From Boesenbergia rotunda (taxonomy: Eukaryota; Streptophyta; Magnoliopsida; Zingiberales; Zingiberaceae): a DNA stretch of 64,000 bases. The stretch lies in the NCBI GenBank assembly GCA_024364735.1, contig JAGFNQ010001187.1, positions 254,198-318,197 of the forward strand, read 5' to 3'. Of the stretch, positions 12,380 through 22,996 are shown one piece after another (the first letter of the stretch is position 1; each line of letters opens with the position of its first letter). The translations under genes and the position numbers were made by a program. A model generated the notes under the pieces. The model worked only from the letters and a program-made list of their open reading frames with translations. It was not told where the DNA came from and made no database searches.

Positions 12380-13456
12380 CTAATCCAAGACCAAGTCTTG
12401 GGACAAGTTTCTTTGTCTTTCTTATTTTTTTAAAAAATTATTATGGCCATGCAAGAAGGTTTCAGCATAGCCAGACCACCACTATTCAGTGGAGAAGATT
12501 TCTTCTACTGGAAAAGTCGGATGGAAGTCCACCTGAAAACTCAGGTGGATATGTGGATAATAATCCAATCTGGCCTCGAAATCCCCAAGAACACAGAAGG
12601 AGTGGCACAGCACTACTCTGAATGGGATGCCACTCTGAAGAAAAAGATCGAGGCTGATGCTAAGGCAACTCAGACGTTGCAGTGTGGATTAACCAAGGAA
12701 GAACTGAACCGGGTGGGTCCTTTCAGCAACGGCAAAGAACTTTGGAGCAAACTGATTGAGCTGCATTAAGGTACCTCCGACACCAGAATCAGGAAAAGGG
12801 ATCTGTTGCTGAACAGACTCTACACTATAAAAATGAATGAGGGCGAATCAGCAGCACGACTCCATGCCAGAATCCAGGAGCTGATGAACGACCTGCACAC
12901 AATCGGTCACAAGGTAGAGAACCGTGACCTAATCAGGTATACCTTAAATGCTTTCCCAAGAAATACTCTGTGGGCATCTATGGTAGATGCTTATAAGGTT
13001 TCAAGGGATCTTTCAAAAATAAAATTAGATGAATTGTTTTCAGAACTAGAATTACATGAACAGACTAACTGCACTTTGGCCGAGAAAGGTATTGCTTTTC
13101 TTGCAGGTAAACCCCAAGGAAAGGTAGCCAAGAAAAAGCCTCAACCAGAACCAGAGTCTGACTCAAACTCAGATTCAAAACATAGTGAAGGGGATCGACC
13201 TAAGTTGGTACGGCTAGCTCGGGACTACTACAAGGAGCTGAAGCATCAGACCAACAGAAGGAAAGCAAGTCGACGAAAGGAAGATCCAGCTGAACCTTCA
13301 ACATCAAAGACCAAACCGAATGCCACCTGCTACGAATGCAACAAGAAGGGACACTACAAATAGGAATGCCCCAATCTAAAGGAAGCCAAGAAGACTCGAA
13401 GGAAGAAAGCTCTTCAAGCCACGTGGGACGAATCTTCCTCCGAAGAAGAAGAAGAG
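12380..13456 (+). pseudogene. R3: Sirevirus-like gag fragment, two stops
   Basis: The leader from 12380 (CTAATCCAAGACCAAG) matches the leader of R12 near 53404, so R3 and R12 belong to the same family. The gag starts at 12443 (MAMQEGFSIARPPLFSGEDF), carries the UBN2 core (LQCGLTKEELNRVGPF, LWASMVDAYKVSRDLS) and reaches the zinc knuckle (CYECNKKGHYK). One frame is broken by TAA at 12767-12769 and TAG at 13361-13363. The fragment stops at 13456, where the R4 LTR begins inside a run of glutamate codons. The rest of R3 is not in the window. Confidence 0.9.
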
Positions 13457-15496
13457 TGTAACGACCCGGGAAATGTTCTCATATTTTCCTTAAAATATTG
13501 ATCATGTCTAGATAATTTTTCGAGGAATCTAGAGAGATTAGTAGGAACCTTAGCCTAGAAATCCAACGAATCTTAGCCTAGAAATCCATGATTTTCTCAT
13601 TTAAATTGGGAAACTAAGTACTAATGGGCCTTATATGGGCTCCAAAAATGGGTTTTAATTAGGTATAATTTAATATAAATATAAAAGAATTTTAATTAGG
13701 AATTTTGGCATGATTATGGGTGACTTTTAGGGAATTTTCGAAAATAAAATAAAATAAAATAAAAATAAAGTGCATGCACCAAGGATTGAACCTTGGACCT
13801 AGTCTACAACCATACATGCACTAACCAATTCACCTAGCAAGGGAGTGCTAGTAGAGAATGAAGTGGATCTTAGTTAAGGCTTAGGGGAAATGAAGAGTCA
13901 ACAAGGGAAGAGACACTATGACTCTTCACTTGCCCACTTCATGGTGAATAAAGGAGAGGAGTAGTAACTTACCAATTAAGATTTCTTTTCTTCTCATCCA
14001 CCAAGCCTTCTCTCCTTCTTCCTCCCTCTCCTAGCCGAAACCCACAAGCCCCCAATTCCTTTGGAAAAGTTTCACAAGAAGGCTCCATCTTCAAGACCCA
14101 AGGTTCTTGTTCAAGGTTACAAGGGCTAGAGGTGGCTAGAAGGCAACAAGGTCTTCATCCTTCTCCCAAATCTAAGGTCTAAAATCAAAATAATCTAAGG
14201 TAAGACTCCCTCACCTGTGGTATGATAGTTCCCCTTGATGTTTATCATATTATGAAGTTTCGTTTAGGTTTTATGTGGAGAAAACCCATGATCTTGCCTT
14301 GAACTTTCGGCCACCATGTGTTTGGGTTCAAAAATGATGTTAAAAATATCTCTCATGTTTTCTAATGTGTTCTCATGATGAATATAGGTTAAAAATATGA
14401 TTTGGAGAATTTTTGGAGTACCCTAGCACCCTTAGGGTTTTCGGCCACCACCATGATCCCATGGTTAGGGTTGGATCTAACCCTTCAAGTGTATGGCTTG
14501 TATACCCTCATGATACAAGGGAGGTTGAGGATGTTTTATGCAAATTTTCACATGGCCTAGAGACCCTACAAGTTTCGGCCAAGATGGATAATAGGGCAAC
14601 AAGTTAGGGCTTACTTCAAGTAAGGGTCCCAATGGCTCCTATGGTATGGTATGGAAGGTGTTAGGTGTTTAATTGAAATTTTTATGAATTTTCCATGGAC
14701 CCATGGCCCATGTAGGTTTCAGCCAACCCTAGGAAGAAGGGCTAGGAGTTAGGGTTAACCATAAGCATGAGCCCTAATAGCTTCTTATGGCTTTATAAGT
14801 AATGTATGGTCTTTTCCTTACCTTATGTTACCTCACATGTCATTTGAATGATTGAACCTTTCCTTACATGTTTCGGCCAAGCTAATTGATTGGGGTTTAA
14901 GTGGAGTTAGGGTTTCAAGAATGATGGTTTATGGCTTATTATGATGTATAGGTTCAAACATGTGGTAGAAATTATGTTACCTTTAACCCTAGCCTTAGGT
15001 GTTATAGTTCATGTTTGATATGTTTGTATTAGATGCCATGATTATCTTATGTATCATGATCTTGCAAGTTAGATGAATTAGGAGAATGGTCTATGTGAAT
15101 ATGTCATGTTTTATGAATATAATGCAATGCTTACCTTATGTATCATGATCATACAAGCTTTATGAATTAGGATGATGGTCTAGGTAAACATGTCATGTTC
15201 TATGAATACAATGCAATGCTTACCTTATGTACCATAATTATGCAAGTACTATGAACAAGAATGATGTTTATGTAAGTATGCCATGTTTATGAATGAAGAT
15301 AATGCTTATGCCTTAGGGCATCATGATGCTATGCATTAAGTATGAACGATGAAAGGTCAAGTATGATTTATGTCATGCTTCATGTAACAAGTTTATGCCA
15401 TGTTTAAATAAGCTATGAATGCCCCATGAATAACGAAGCATGTGAAGTTACTTTACTTTATGAATGAGCTTGTACCGGATCGAAGTATGGGTCCAA

Positions 15497-15631
15497 GGGA
15501 TGGGCACCTTAAGAACGCCCCGGTTTTGGACTACCGACTATGCTGTCTACGGTTCTGGCACTACCGAAGCTGTGCAACAGGGATGAGCACCTTAAGAACG
15601 CCCCGGTTCTGGGACTACCGACTATGCTGTC
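15497..15631. repeat. 83-bp tandem repeat in R4 LTR
   Basis: The phrase CACCTTAAGAACGCCCCGGT followed by GGACTACCGACTATGCTGTC occurs twice, 83 bp apart. One copy of this region is also present in the 3' LTR fragment at 22842-22996. Confidence 0.8.
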
Positions 15632-15931
15632 CTTACCCTAGTAGGTCGGGGCTCGCTACCTCGTATTTACTTAGGGATGCGCGTTTATGATATATGTATG
15701 TGGTACAAGCCGGGGACCCCAATGATGTTATGATTATGTTTAAGTATTTAAAAGTATGATTTTAAAAGTAAGCATCCTTATGTATATGCATTCGACTCAT
15801 GCATTCATTCATGTTATGCATCATGCCATGATAGAATATGTTTTACGCCCATGTCTTATGTTAAGAATGATACATGATAGTAAATGTTTTATGCTTAAGT
15901 TTAGGTTAAGAATATGCCTAGGGTTTAAGTT

Positions 15932-16132
15932 ATGTATCATGCCATGTTAAATATGTTTTATGTTTATATATATGCTATGTATCATACCATGTTAAATATG
16001 TTTTATGTTTATATGTATGCCATGTATCATGCCATGTTAAATATGTTTTATGTTTATATGTATACCATATATCATGCCATGTTAAATAGGTTTTATGTTT
16101 ATGTGTATGCCATGTATCATGCTCTATTAAGG
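15932..16132. repeat. 45-bp tandem repeat in R4 LTR
   Basis: There are about 4.4 units with starts at 15932, 15977, 16022, 16067 and 16112, each ATGTATCATGCCATG followed by an AT-rich tail. A translated frame of 15-residue repeats results; this is a by-product, not a gene. Confidence 0.9.
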
Positions 16133-16627
16133 ATGGTTGATGTCTTATGCTTATGATTCATGCCAAGTACCAAGTTATGTTAATGTTTTGTGTGCTTATG
16201 TTTAAGTGACGAATGGTTTTAGTGAGTAGGAAAGAGTCTTACTAAGCCTATGTGTTTATAGTCTTATTTCCTTATACCGCAGATCAAGCAAGAGGACAAT
16301 AGGGGAAGCAGCAGGAGGGACAAGAGTATGTGTGTGGTAGTGACTTGGCCAAGAAAGAGATATATTTACAAGTCTTTTGCTAAAACTTCACGTTTGCTAT
16401 TTACGTGCTCAATGAATGACTTATGTGACTTTATGATATGATGTTAAGTATGATATGATGTTAAGTACGATGTTATTATGCTAAGTTCCCTGTCACCATG
16501 TTAGGAAGGTTAGTTAGGTGCATGTATGTGTAAGATTTAAGTATTCCGCTGCCTTACGATGTTCACATGCCCCTAAGTATGTTAGCGTAACGCCGCTTTA
16601 TGGAAAAAAAAAGCGGGCGTTACAGGT

Positions 16628-16639
16628 TGGTATCAGAGC
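16628..16639 (+). other. R4 primer-binding site (initiator tRNA-Met type)
   Basis: TGGTATCAGAGC lies three bases after the LTR end. Confidence 0.93.
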
Positions 16640-16925
16640 AGTTACCATCTCACTACACACACATCAAGTCCTCTTCCTGCCGCTTCCAAGTAAGTACCTC
16701 TATGCATACCTTATGTTCTCTAATGATTCTAGAAGTTGTCAGTATAGAGGATACCTATGATTCTAGAATATGCAAGTATGAATGATGCCTTATGAGGAAA
16801 AGTACTTTAGGATATGCAACTATGAACGATAATTCTTTTTATGAATCAAATAATTTAGAATTTAATATGGGGGTAGGAATAACAATAACTCATATTATCC
16901 ACATTTGTCTTTGGTGAAGAAAAAC

Positions 16926-17254
16926 ATGGCCAGAAGACAGAGTAACCGACTTAACGAGACAGCTCCATCACCTGACCTGATGCAATTAGTGACCCAGCTC
17001 CAGCGTCAAGTTACTGAGCAGCAGCAAACCATTAATACCTTGGTGAATCAGCAAGAAAATTCCACTACTCCCCCAGTGAATCAGACTGCTATACCCGTGG
17101 CGCCCACAGTTATGCAGACCCCGCTGACAGGCTCGACCACTGTAGCACGACAAGAGGCTTACCTGATCCAGTGGTTGAGGCTGAAACCGAAAAATTTCTC
17201 GGGTACTGGTGAACCATGGGATGCCCAAGCGTGGATCAAGACAGTGAAAAGTAC
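16926..17254 (+). pseudogene. R4 gag, N-terminal part
   Basis: The ATG at 16926 starts MARRQSNRLNETAPS, followed by a glutamine-rich stretch predicted to coil and then by LKPKNFSGTGEPWDAQAWI, the usual start of the retrotransposon gag core (Retrotrans_gag). Gag stops at 17254 because R5 is inserted. The reading frame resumes in the same codon phase at 19974 once R5 and one copy of the 5-bp target duplication are ignored, which supports a clean insertion into a formerly continuous gag. Confidence 0.88.
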
Positions 17255-18384
17255 TGTAACGCCCGCCCTTATATCTACACTCAGGGCGGGGTTATGTACA
17301 ATCAATCATATATTTTTTTTTCCTCTAGCATAAAATTTAAAACAACAATGCAAGGACTAAGTATTGAGCATGCTTGTTTAGAACTATTAAGTAATATAGG
17401 AGTGCTAAGCATACTAGTCAATACATGTCACTCAAATGTCATGCTTGCATCATTAGAACATTATTTGAAATATTTCAATCACGAGTTATTCTATAACATG
17501 ATAGGTTCACATATTATTTCACACCATAATATAATCCAATAAAATCAAGTATATGAAAATTCCAAGTGTAACTATTATCATGCAATATCTATCCTAATCA
17601 CCATCATTCATTGTCAAGGAGCATAAACATAAGCATAATAATGTAGATATAAAAGTCTTTCTTCCCGAGCCACCACCCCACACATCTTCAGCCTCCTGCC
17701 TCTTCCTTTAGTTTAAGTATTCCTTACCCTTATCTGCAGCATAAGACAACACATAAACTTGTAAGCACAAATGCTTAGTAAGGATCCTGTCCTACTCGCA
17801 AATCCATACGAAAGAATATAACATGTACACATAATAAATCATAAGCATGAGTTCATCAAAGCATACTAAATATCCAAGTTTCTAAGCATGCAATATAAAG
17901 TACCTTAAGCATACCCTTCACATATAATAAATGTTTTCAATGAATATTTTCAAAACAATTCCATAATGGTATTACTTAAAAATACATTCATATCATATTG
18001 GGCCCTGTTGTGTACCACTATTGCGCGTTCCCTAATGAATTGGGGTAGCGAGCCACCAATTAATTAGAGCAGGACCCTTCCGTCCTACCGGAGCCATGAC
18101 CTTACGTTAACATGCACCCCGGATTTGTTTAACGACCCCCTTCCGAGTCGGGTACACAACTTCCAAAGTAAAATACTTATCATGCTTTTACATATATGCT
18201 AAGGTGTACTCCAAATCACTCTTAAAGGACACACCACTCTTCAAGGGTGCTCATGATCCCGTAGGGACACACCACACAACATAAGGGGTGCTCTTGATCC
18301 CATACTTAGTAGAGTATCCGTTCAAGCATTTTAACATATCACATGTAATTTCATAAGTGTGCCCCATGGGCTATAAGGCATACT

Positions 18385-18524
18385 CATACATACATCATAT
18401 TTCATGCATGTTCATACATACATCATATTTCGCACATGTTCATACATACATCATATTTCATACATGTTCATACATACATCATATTTCATACATGTTCATA
18501 CATACATCATATTTCATACATGTT
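18385..18524. repeat. 28-bp tandem repeat in R5
   Basis: About five units built on CATACATACATCATATTTC plus ACATGTT. Units follow each other without unique spacers. Confidence 0.88.
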
Positions 18525-19789
18525 CATATACATATTATCTTACTAAACATAATTAGGTCCCGTAGGGTAGTTTAACCTTCACATACATTTCATGCAACTT
18601 ATTAAACATAAAGTACATCATGGGATAATTATGCAACCCTAAACCCTAGTCCTTCTAGGGTTGGCCGAAGCTCAAGGGTAGGGTAAACTAGTTTCACACA
18701 AACACTTTGTCTACACTACCAAACATGGATACATCATAGGAAATCATACAATCCCTAAATCCCAATTCTTTTCCTCCATGGCCGAAACTTGTAGGGGGTG
18801 CAACCCTAATTTTTGTTATCACCACTTGATGGGAATCAACCTATAGGTATACCCTAAGTCCTAAGGGTTCTTCTCAAGTATCAAGAAGTAACCAAGGCCT
18901 CTTCTAAGGGTGTTGGCCGAAACTTACACAAGGGTAAAACCCTAAAAATTTGTTCATAACATCATGAAGAAAACAACATATACATATACCCTAAGTTCCA
19001 AGGGTCTACTCATGTAACAAAAAAGAACCAAGGCCTTCCCCCAAGGGGGTGGCCGAAACTTACAAAGGGTGAAACCCTAGTTTTTCTTCCTTTTTGTTCA
19101 TACTATCATGAAGGAAATCAACATACATATATACTCTAAGTCTCAAAGGTCTTCTCATGTATCAAGGAGTGACCAAGGCCTTCCCCTAAGGGGGTGGCCG
19201 AAACTTACAAAGGGGAAAAAGTCCCCATTTTCGAAACAATCCAGGAGACAAACTTACAATAACCATTACACTGCAGGCGAGGGGATACTTACATCCTTTC
19301 GCTTGAATTTCTCCTTCTCTTACTCTTTAGGGTACCCTTAATTGAAGTGAGAGTGAGAATTTCCTTTGCTAAGACTTTCTCTAGAACCTTTGGCCCTAGT
19401 AGAGAGCAAGGTCCTTGGGTGGGATCTCCTTCCTTCCAAACCCCTAGGGTTGGAACCCTAGGGTTTACTTTTTCGAAAATGAAAGGGCAAGGGGAAGTGA
19501 ATTTCGGTGATGAGAGTGAAGAAGAAGAAGAGAGGAAGTTATTCCAACTTCTCTTCCTCTTATTTATACTTTTCTCATGAAGAGACATGTCTCTTCACTT
19601 CCCTAGCTTTTAACAAGCATGTTTCTTATCCCTTCTACATGAAATATGGCTTGGTGTGTTGGTTATGACATGATTAGTGCAACTAGGAGGTTCAAGGTTC
19701 AATCCTTGCTTCCTCCTTTCTACCTTTTCTTTTTATCACATTTTGCACTAATCCATATCAAAGCCCATTAAGCCAAGCCCATCATGAAA

Positions 19790-19945
19790 TTTCATAATAA
19801 TAATAATATTCCATGAATTCATCATATTTCATAATATTTCATGAATTCATAATATTTCATAATAATAATAATATTTCATGAATTCATAATATTTCATAAT
19901 AATAATAATATTTCATGAATTCATAATATTTCATGATATTTCATA
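19790..19945. repeat. AT-rich TTCATGAATTCATAAT repeats in R5
   Basis: Several direct copies of ATTTCATGAATTCATAATA are mixed with ATA trinucleotide runs close to the right end of the solo LTR. GAATTC is palindromic inside each copy. Confidence 0.8.
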
Positions 19946-19968
19946 TGGGAAAATTTTGGGGCGTTACA

Positions 19969-20428
19969 AGTACACTGGAGCTGCTAGATTGGCCGGAGCA
20001 TGAGAAGATCAAGTGTGCATCATTCTGCCTTTCTGGGGATGCCAGAATGTGGTGGGAAAGGGTCAAGGCTAAAAGACAGGTGAACCAGATGACGTGGTCA
20101 GATTTCGAGTCGGAATTCTTTGAAGAATTCTTCAACCTGCGTGTCACGAACAAACATTACGATGAGTTCACGGAATTCCGACAGGGCGACCTCTCGGTTA
20201 ATGAAGCCGTGAAGAAATTCAATCGACTGGCTCGTCTATGCCCCGAGCTGGTCCGCACCGAAAAAGAAAGGGTTCGACTTATGCTGAAGATGTTGCGGCC
20301 GGAAATAGCTCTGAATGTGGCCGGCGGAGTTAACAGACTGCAGACCGCTGAGGAGCTATTTAGTAGCGCCCTACTCACTGAGCACTATCTAAACAATATC
20401 AATCAGCAAAGGAAGGCACTAAATGAAA
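19969..20428 (+). pseudogene. R4 gag, central part
   Basis: This continues the gag core with CASFCLSGDARMWWERVK, the conserved gypsy gag signature, through FRQGDLSVNEAVKKFNRLA and LLTEHYLNNINQQRKALNE. The first five bases are the second target-duplication copy. The frame runs on into 20429 but meets a TGA at 20479-20481. Treating 20429-20505 as an intron removes that stop and connects to the zinc-knuckle frame. Confidence 0.88.
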
Positions 20429-20505
20429 GTAAGGATCAGGTTCACTCCGGGATTCTCGATTCTTTCTTTCATTACCCTTGATATTTTCCTTTCATCCTCG
20501 CTCAG
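20429..20505 (+). other. Candidate 77-bp intron in R4 gag
   Basis: The 5' end is GTAAGG and the 3' end is a pyrimidine-rich tract closing in CTCAG before G. A branch-site-like TTGAT lies about 25 bases before the acceptor. Removal of 77 bp joins the upstream codon phase to the downstream frame (AGA across the junction, then GGG CAG AAA), and eliminates the in-frame TGA at 20479-20481. An alternative is a decayed linker with a chance frameshift. Confidence 0.55.
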
Positions 20506-22812
20506 GAGGGCAGAAACCCCAGAGTGCCAATACTAACTGGAAGGGAGACCAAGGTGGTAAACGGAAGCCATGGAACAACCCCCAAGGGGGCCCAGCAAAT
20601 AAACAGGCCAAGCCCTCCTTGTGCGCGACATGCGGAAAAGGGCACTCCAGGGAATGCCATAAAGGTACGAACCGGTGTTTCACCTATGGAGTGGAAGGGC
20701 ATATGGCGGCTTATTGTCCTACCAGGAACCAGGCCCTTCCCCAACACTTCGTCCAACACCAAGGTGCTCCAGCGAAACTACACTATATGCAAGCTGAGCT
20801 GGAAGGTACCCCAATACTGGAGGCCCCACCAACTATGACGAATGCTAGGGTTTTCTCGGTTACCAAGGAGGACGCTGCGGGAGCTTCTACCGTTGTCACA
20901 GGTCAGATACTTATTTTCAGTCAGTACGCTACTGCATTATTTGATACTGGGGCAACGCACTCGTTCATTTCTGTGCCATATATCAAGAAGATAGATATGA
21001 TTCCGCAAGTGTTAGACTACAAGTTCTTAATGGCTCTGCCTTCGGGAGAACTAATGATGTCCACCCATGTACTACGTGCGGTGCCTGTCGGAATCGCAGG
21101 AAGGGAACTCTACTGCGATCTGATAGTACTCGACATGCAAGATTATGACGTTATAATGGGAATGGATTTTCTAGACAAATACAGTGCCTCTATCGAGTGC
21201 CGTAGGCGAAAGGTGGTCTTTCGACCTGAGGCAGATTCTAAGTTTGAATTCATCGGAGAGCCAAGAACAAGAAGATGGAAATTCTTATCAATTCTCCAAG
21301 CACAAAAGATGTTAGACAAAGGATATACTAGGTTTTTAGCATATGTGGTTGACGCTAGTCAAGTGAAGAATTAGAAGCTAGGAGATGTCAGGGTTATATC
21401 CGATTACCCAGAGGTATTTCCAGATGAATTACCAGGATTAGCCCCCGATAGAGAGGTGGAATTCGAGATCAAATTGGTACCTGGTACCGACCCGATCTCT
21501 AAGGCACCCTACCGTATGGCACCGATTGAATTGAAGGAGCTTCAAGAACAATTACAGGAGTTGCTTGACAAGGGATTTATTCGCCCTAGTCATTCCCCTT
21601 GGGGGGCTCCAGTACTGTTTGTGAAGAAGAAAGACGGATCTATGAGGATGTGTATAGATTATCGAGCACTGAACAATGTAACGATCAAGAACAGGTATCC
21701 CCTTCCGAGGATAGATGACCTGTTTGACCAATTAAAGGGAGCCACTGTTTTCTCGAAAATTGATTTGAGGTCTGGTTATCATCAAGTTAGAGTAAAACAG
21801 GAGGATATTCCGAAGACGACCTTCCGAACAAGGTACGGGCTTTTTGAATTTGTGGTTATGCCCTTCGGCGTGACAAATGCTCCTGTTATGTTTATGGACC
21901 TTATGAATCGGGTATTCTCATCTTTTCTCGACAAATTTGTGATCGTCTTCATCGACGATATCCTTATTTATTCGAGGACCCAGGAAGAGCATGGCGAGCA
22001 CCTGAAGATAGTATTACAGATTCTTCGGGAAAAGCAACTGTATGCGAAATTTTCCAAATGTGAGTTCTGGCTCGACCAAGTGGGATTTCTGGGCCATATC
22101 ATTTCCAAAGATGGAGTTATGGTGGACCCAACCAAGATTGAAGCTGTGAATAACTGGAGCCGGCCAAAGAACGCCAATGAAATCAGAAGCTTTCTCGGAC
22201 TGGCAGGCTATTATCGGAAATTTGTGGAGGACTTCGCGAGAATTGCGGCTCCTCTAACGGCTCTCACCCGGAAAGATAAAAAGTACGAGTGGACGGAGAA
22301 CTGCGAAAGAAGTTTCTTGGAACTAAAAAGGAGACTTACCAGTGCTCCAATTCTCACCCTTCCGGAAAGTAATCAGAACTTCGATATATACAGCGATGCT
22401 TCCAAGCTAGGACTTGGAGCTGTACTTATGCAGAGTGGTAAGGTCGTTGCTTATGCCTCTAGGCAACTAAAGGAACATGAGCAGAACTACCCCACTCACG
22501 ATCTGGAATTGGCTGCGGTGGTTTTCGCTCTTAAGATATGGAGGCATTATCTGTATGGAGCACAGTGCAGGATCTATACAGACCACCAGAGTCTGCGATA
22601 CTTCTTCACTCAGAAAGACTTGAATATGCGACAACGCCGATGGCTTGAGTTGGTAAAGGACTACGATTGCGAGATCTTCTACCATCCAGGGAAGGCAAAC
22701 AAAGTGGCCGATGCACAAAGCCGGAAGTTAAATGCCACTTTGATGTCCGTATCTATATTACCCCGGCCACTCGAGAGAGAAATAGTTAACTTTGGAGTCG
22801 AGATCATCTCCT
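20506..22812 (+). pseudogene. R4 gag end, protease, RT and RNase H
   Basis: A zinc-binding region comes first: CATCGKGHSREC, then a CCHC knuckle whose second Cys is Tyr (CFTYGVEGHMAAYC). The aspartic protease motif LFDTGATHSFIS follows, then a TAG stop at 21372-21374 in an otherwise continuous frame, then RT with MRMCIDYRALNNVT, FSKIDLRSGYHQV, MPFGVTNAP and the catalytic FIDDILIY. RNase H follows with YSDASKLGLGAVL and the DLELAAVVFALK glutamate, and the tract VADAQSRK. After LMSVSILPRPLEREIV the frame runs into unrelated sequence at about 22813; integrase is missing. One nonsense codon, one lost zinc ligand and the missing integrase make it inactive. Confidence 0.92.
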
Positions 22813-22831
22813 TGCTTTATGAATGGGCTTG

Positions 22832-22996
22832 AGTTGGAATAATGAAGCATGTGAAGTTACTTTACTTTATGAATGGGCTTGTACCGGACCGAAGTATGGG
22901 TCCAAGGGATGGGCACCTCAAGAACGCCCCGGTTTTGGACTACCGACTATGTTGTCCACGGTTCTGGCACTACCGAAGCTGTGCAACAGGGATGGG
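22832..22996 (+). repeat. R4 3' LTR fragment
   Basis: From about 22842 the sequence matches 15431-15585 of the R4 5' LTR, including the AAGAACGCCCCGGTT block. It ends where the R6 LTR starts. A 17-bp copy of CTTTATGAATGGGCTTG at 22815-22831 repeats 22865-22881, a filler-like feature at the break. Confidence 0.85.

Larger units (their letters stand above)
13457..16624 (+). repeat. R4 5' LTR (3168 bp)
   Basis: It starts TGTAACGACCC inside R3 gag and ends GGGCGTTACA four bases before... the PBS at 16628. There is no gene inside. It contains several tandem repeats: an about 89-bp unit around 15045-15240, an 83-bp unit around 15497-15631 with AAGAACGCCCCGGTT, and a 45-bp unit at 15932-16132. Confidence 0.88.
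17255..19968 (-). mobile_element. R5: solo LTR of a gypsy element (2714 bp)
   Basis: It begins TGTAACGCCCG and ends GGGGCGTTACA, with a perfect 5-bp target duplication AGTAC on both sides (17250-17254 and 19969-19973). There is no internal coding region, so this is a solo LTR left by LTR-LTR recombination. Orientation is inferred from GGCGGGCGTTACA at the left end in reverse and from repeated GGCCGAAACTT, the reverse of motifs in the R4 LTR. It is related to, but clearly different from, the R4 LTR. Confidence 0.9.
13457..22996 (+). mobile_element. R4: Tekay/Del-like Ty3/gypsy element, truncated
   Basis: The parts in order are a 3168-bp LTR, PBS, gag (split by solo LTR R5), CCHC, protease, RT and RNase H, then a break and a short 3' LTR fragment. 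RT before any integrase is the Ty3/gypsy order. The LTR ends TGTAACG...CGTTACA and the long LTR with tRNA-Met PBS fit Tekay/Del chromoviruses. Integrase and any chromodomain are deleted between about 22813 and 22840. AAGAG (13452-13456) would be the left target duplication; the right one is lost. Confidence 0.88.

Noticed and set aside
11878..12383. Overlapping 140- and 150-residue frames in the R2 LTR
   Set aside because: Both lie inside the LTR over the palindrome array and GC-rich U3; no domain.
15932..16156. Frame of 15-residue repeats MYHAMLNMFYVYMYA
   Set aside because: By-product of a 45-bp tandem repeat in the R4 LTR.
18385..18524. Regular 28-bp repeats that look CRISPR-like in size
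   Set aside because: Units are contiguous with no unique spacers, AT-rich, inside a plant solo LTR.
20440..20505. Alternative 66-bp intron from the GT at 20440 to the same acceptor
   Set aside because: It keeps the upstream frame but does not join the zinc-knuckle frame; the GTAAGG donor at 20429 does.
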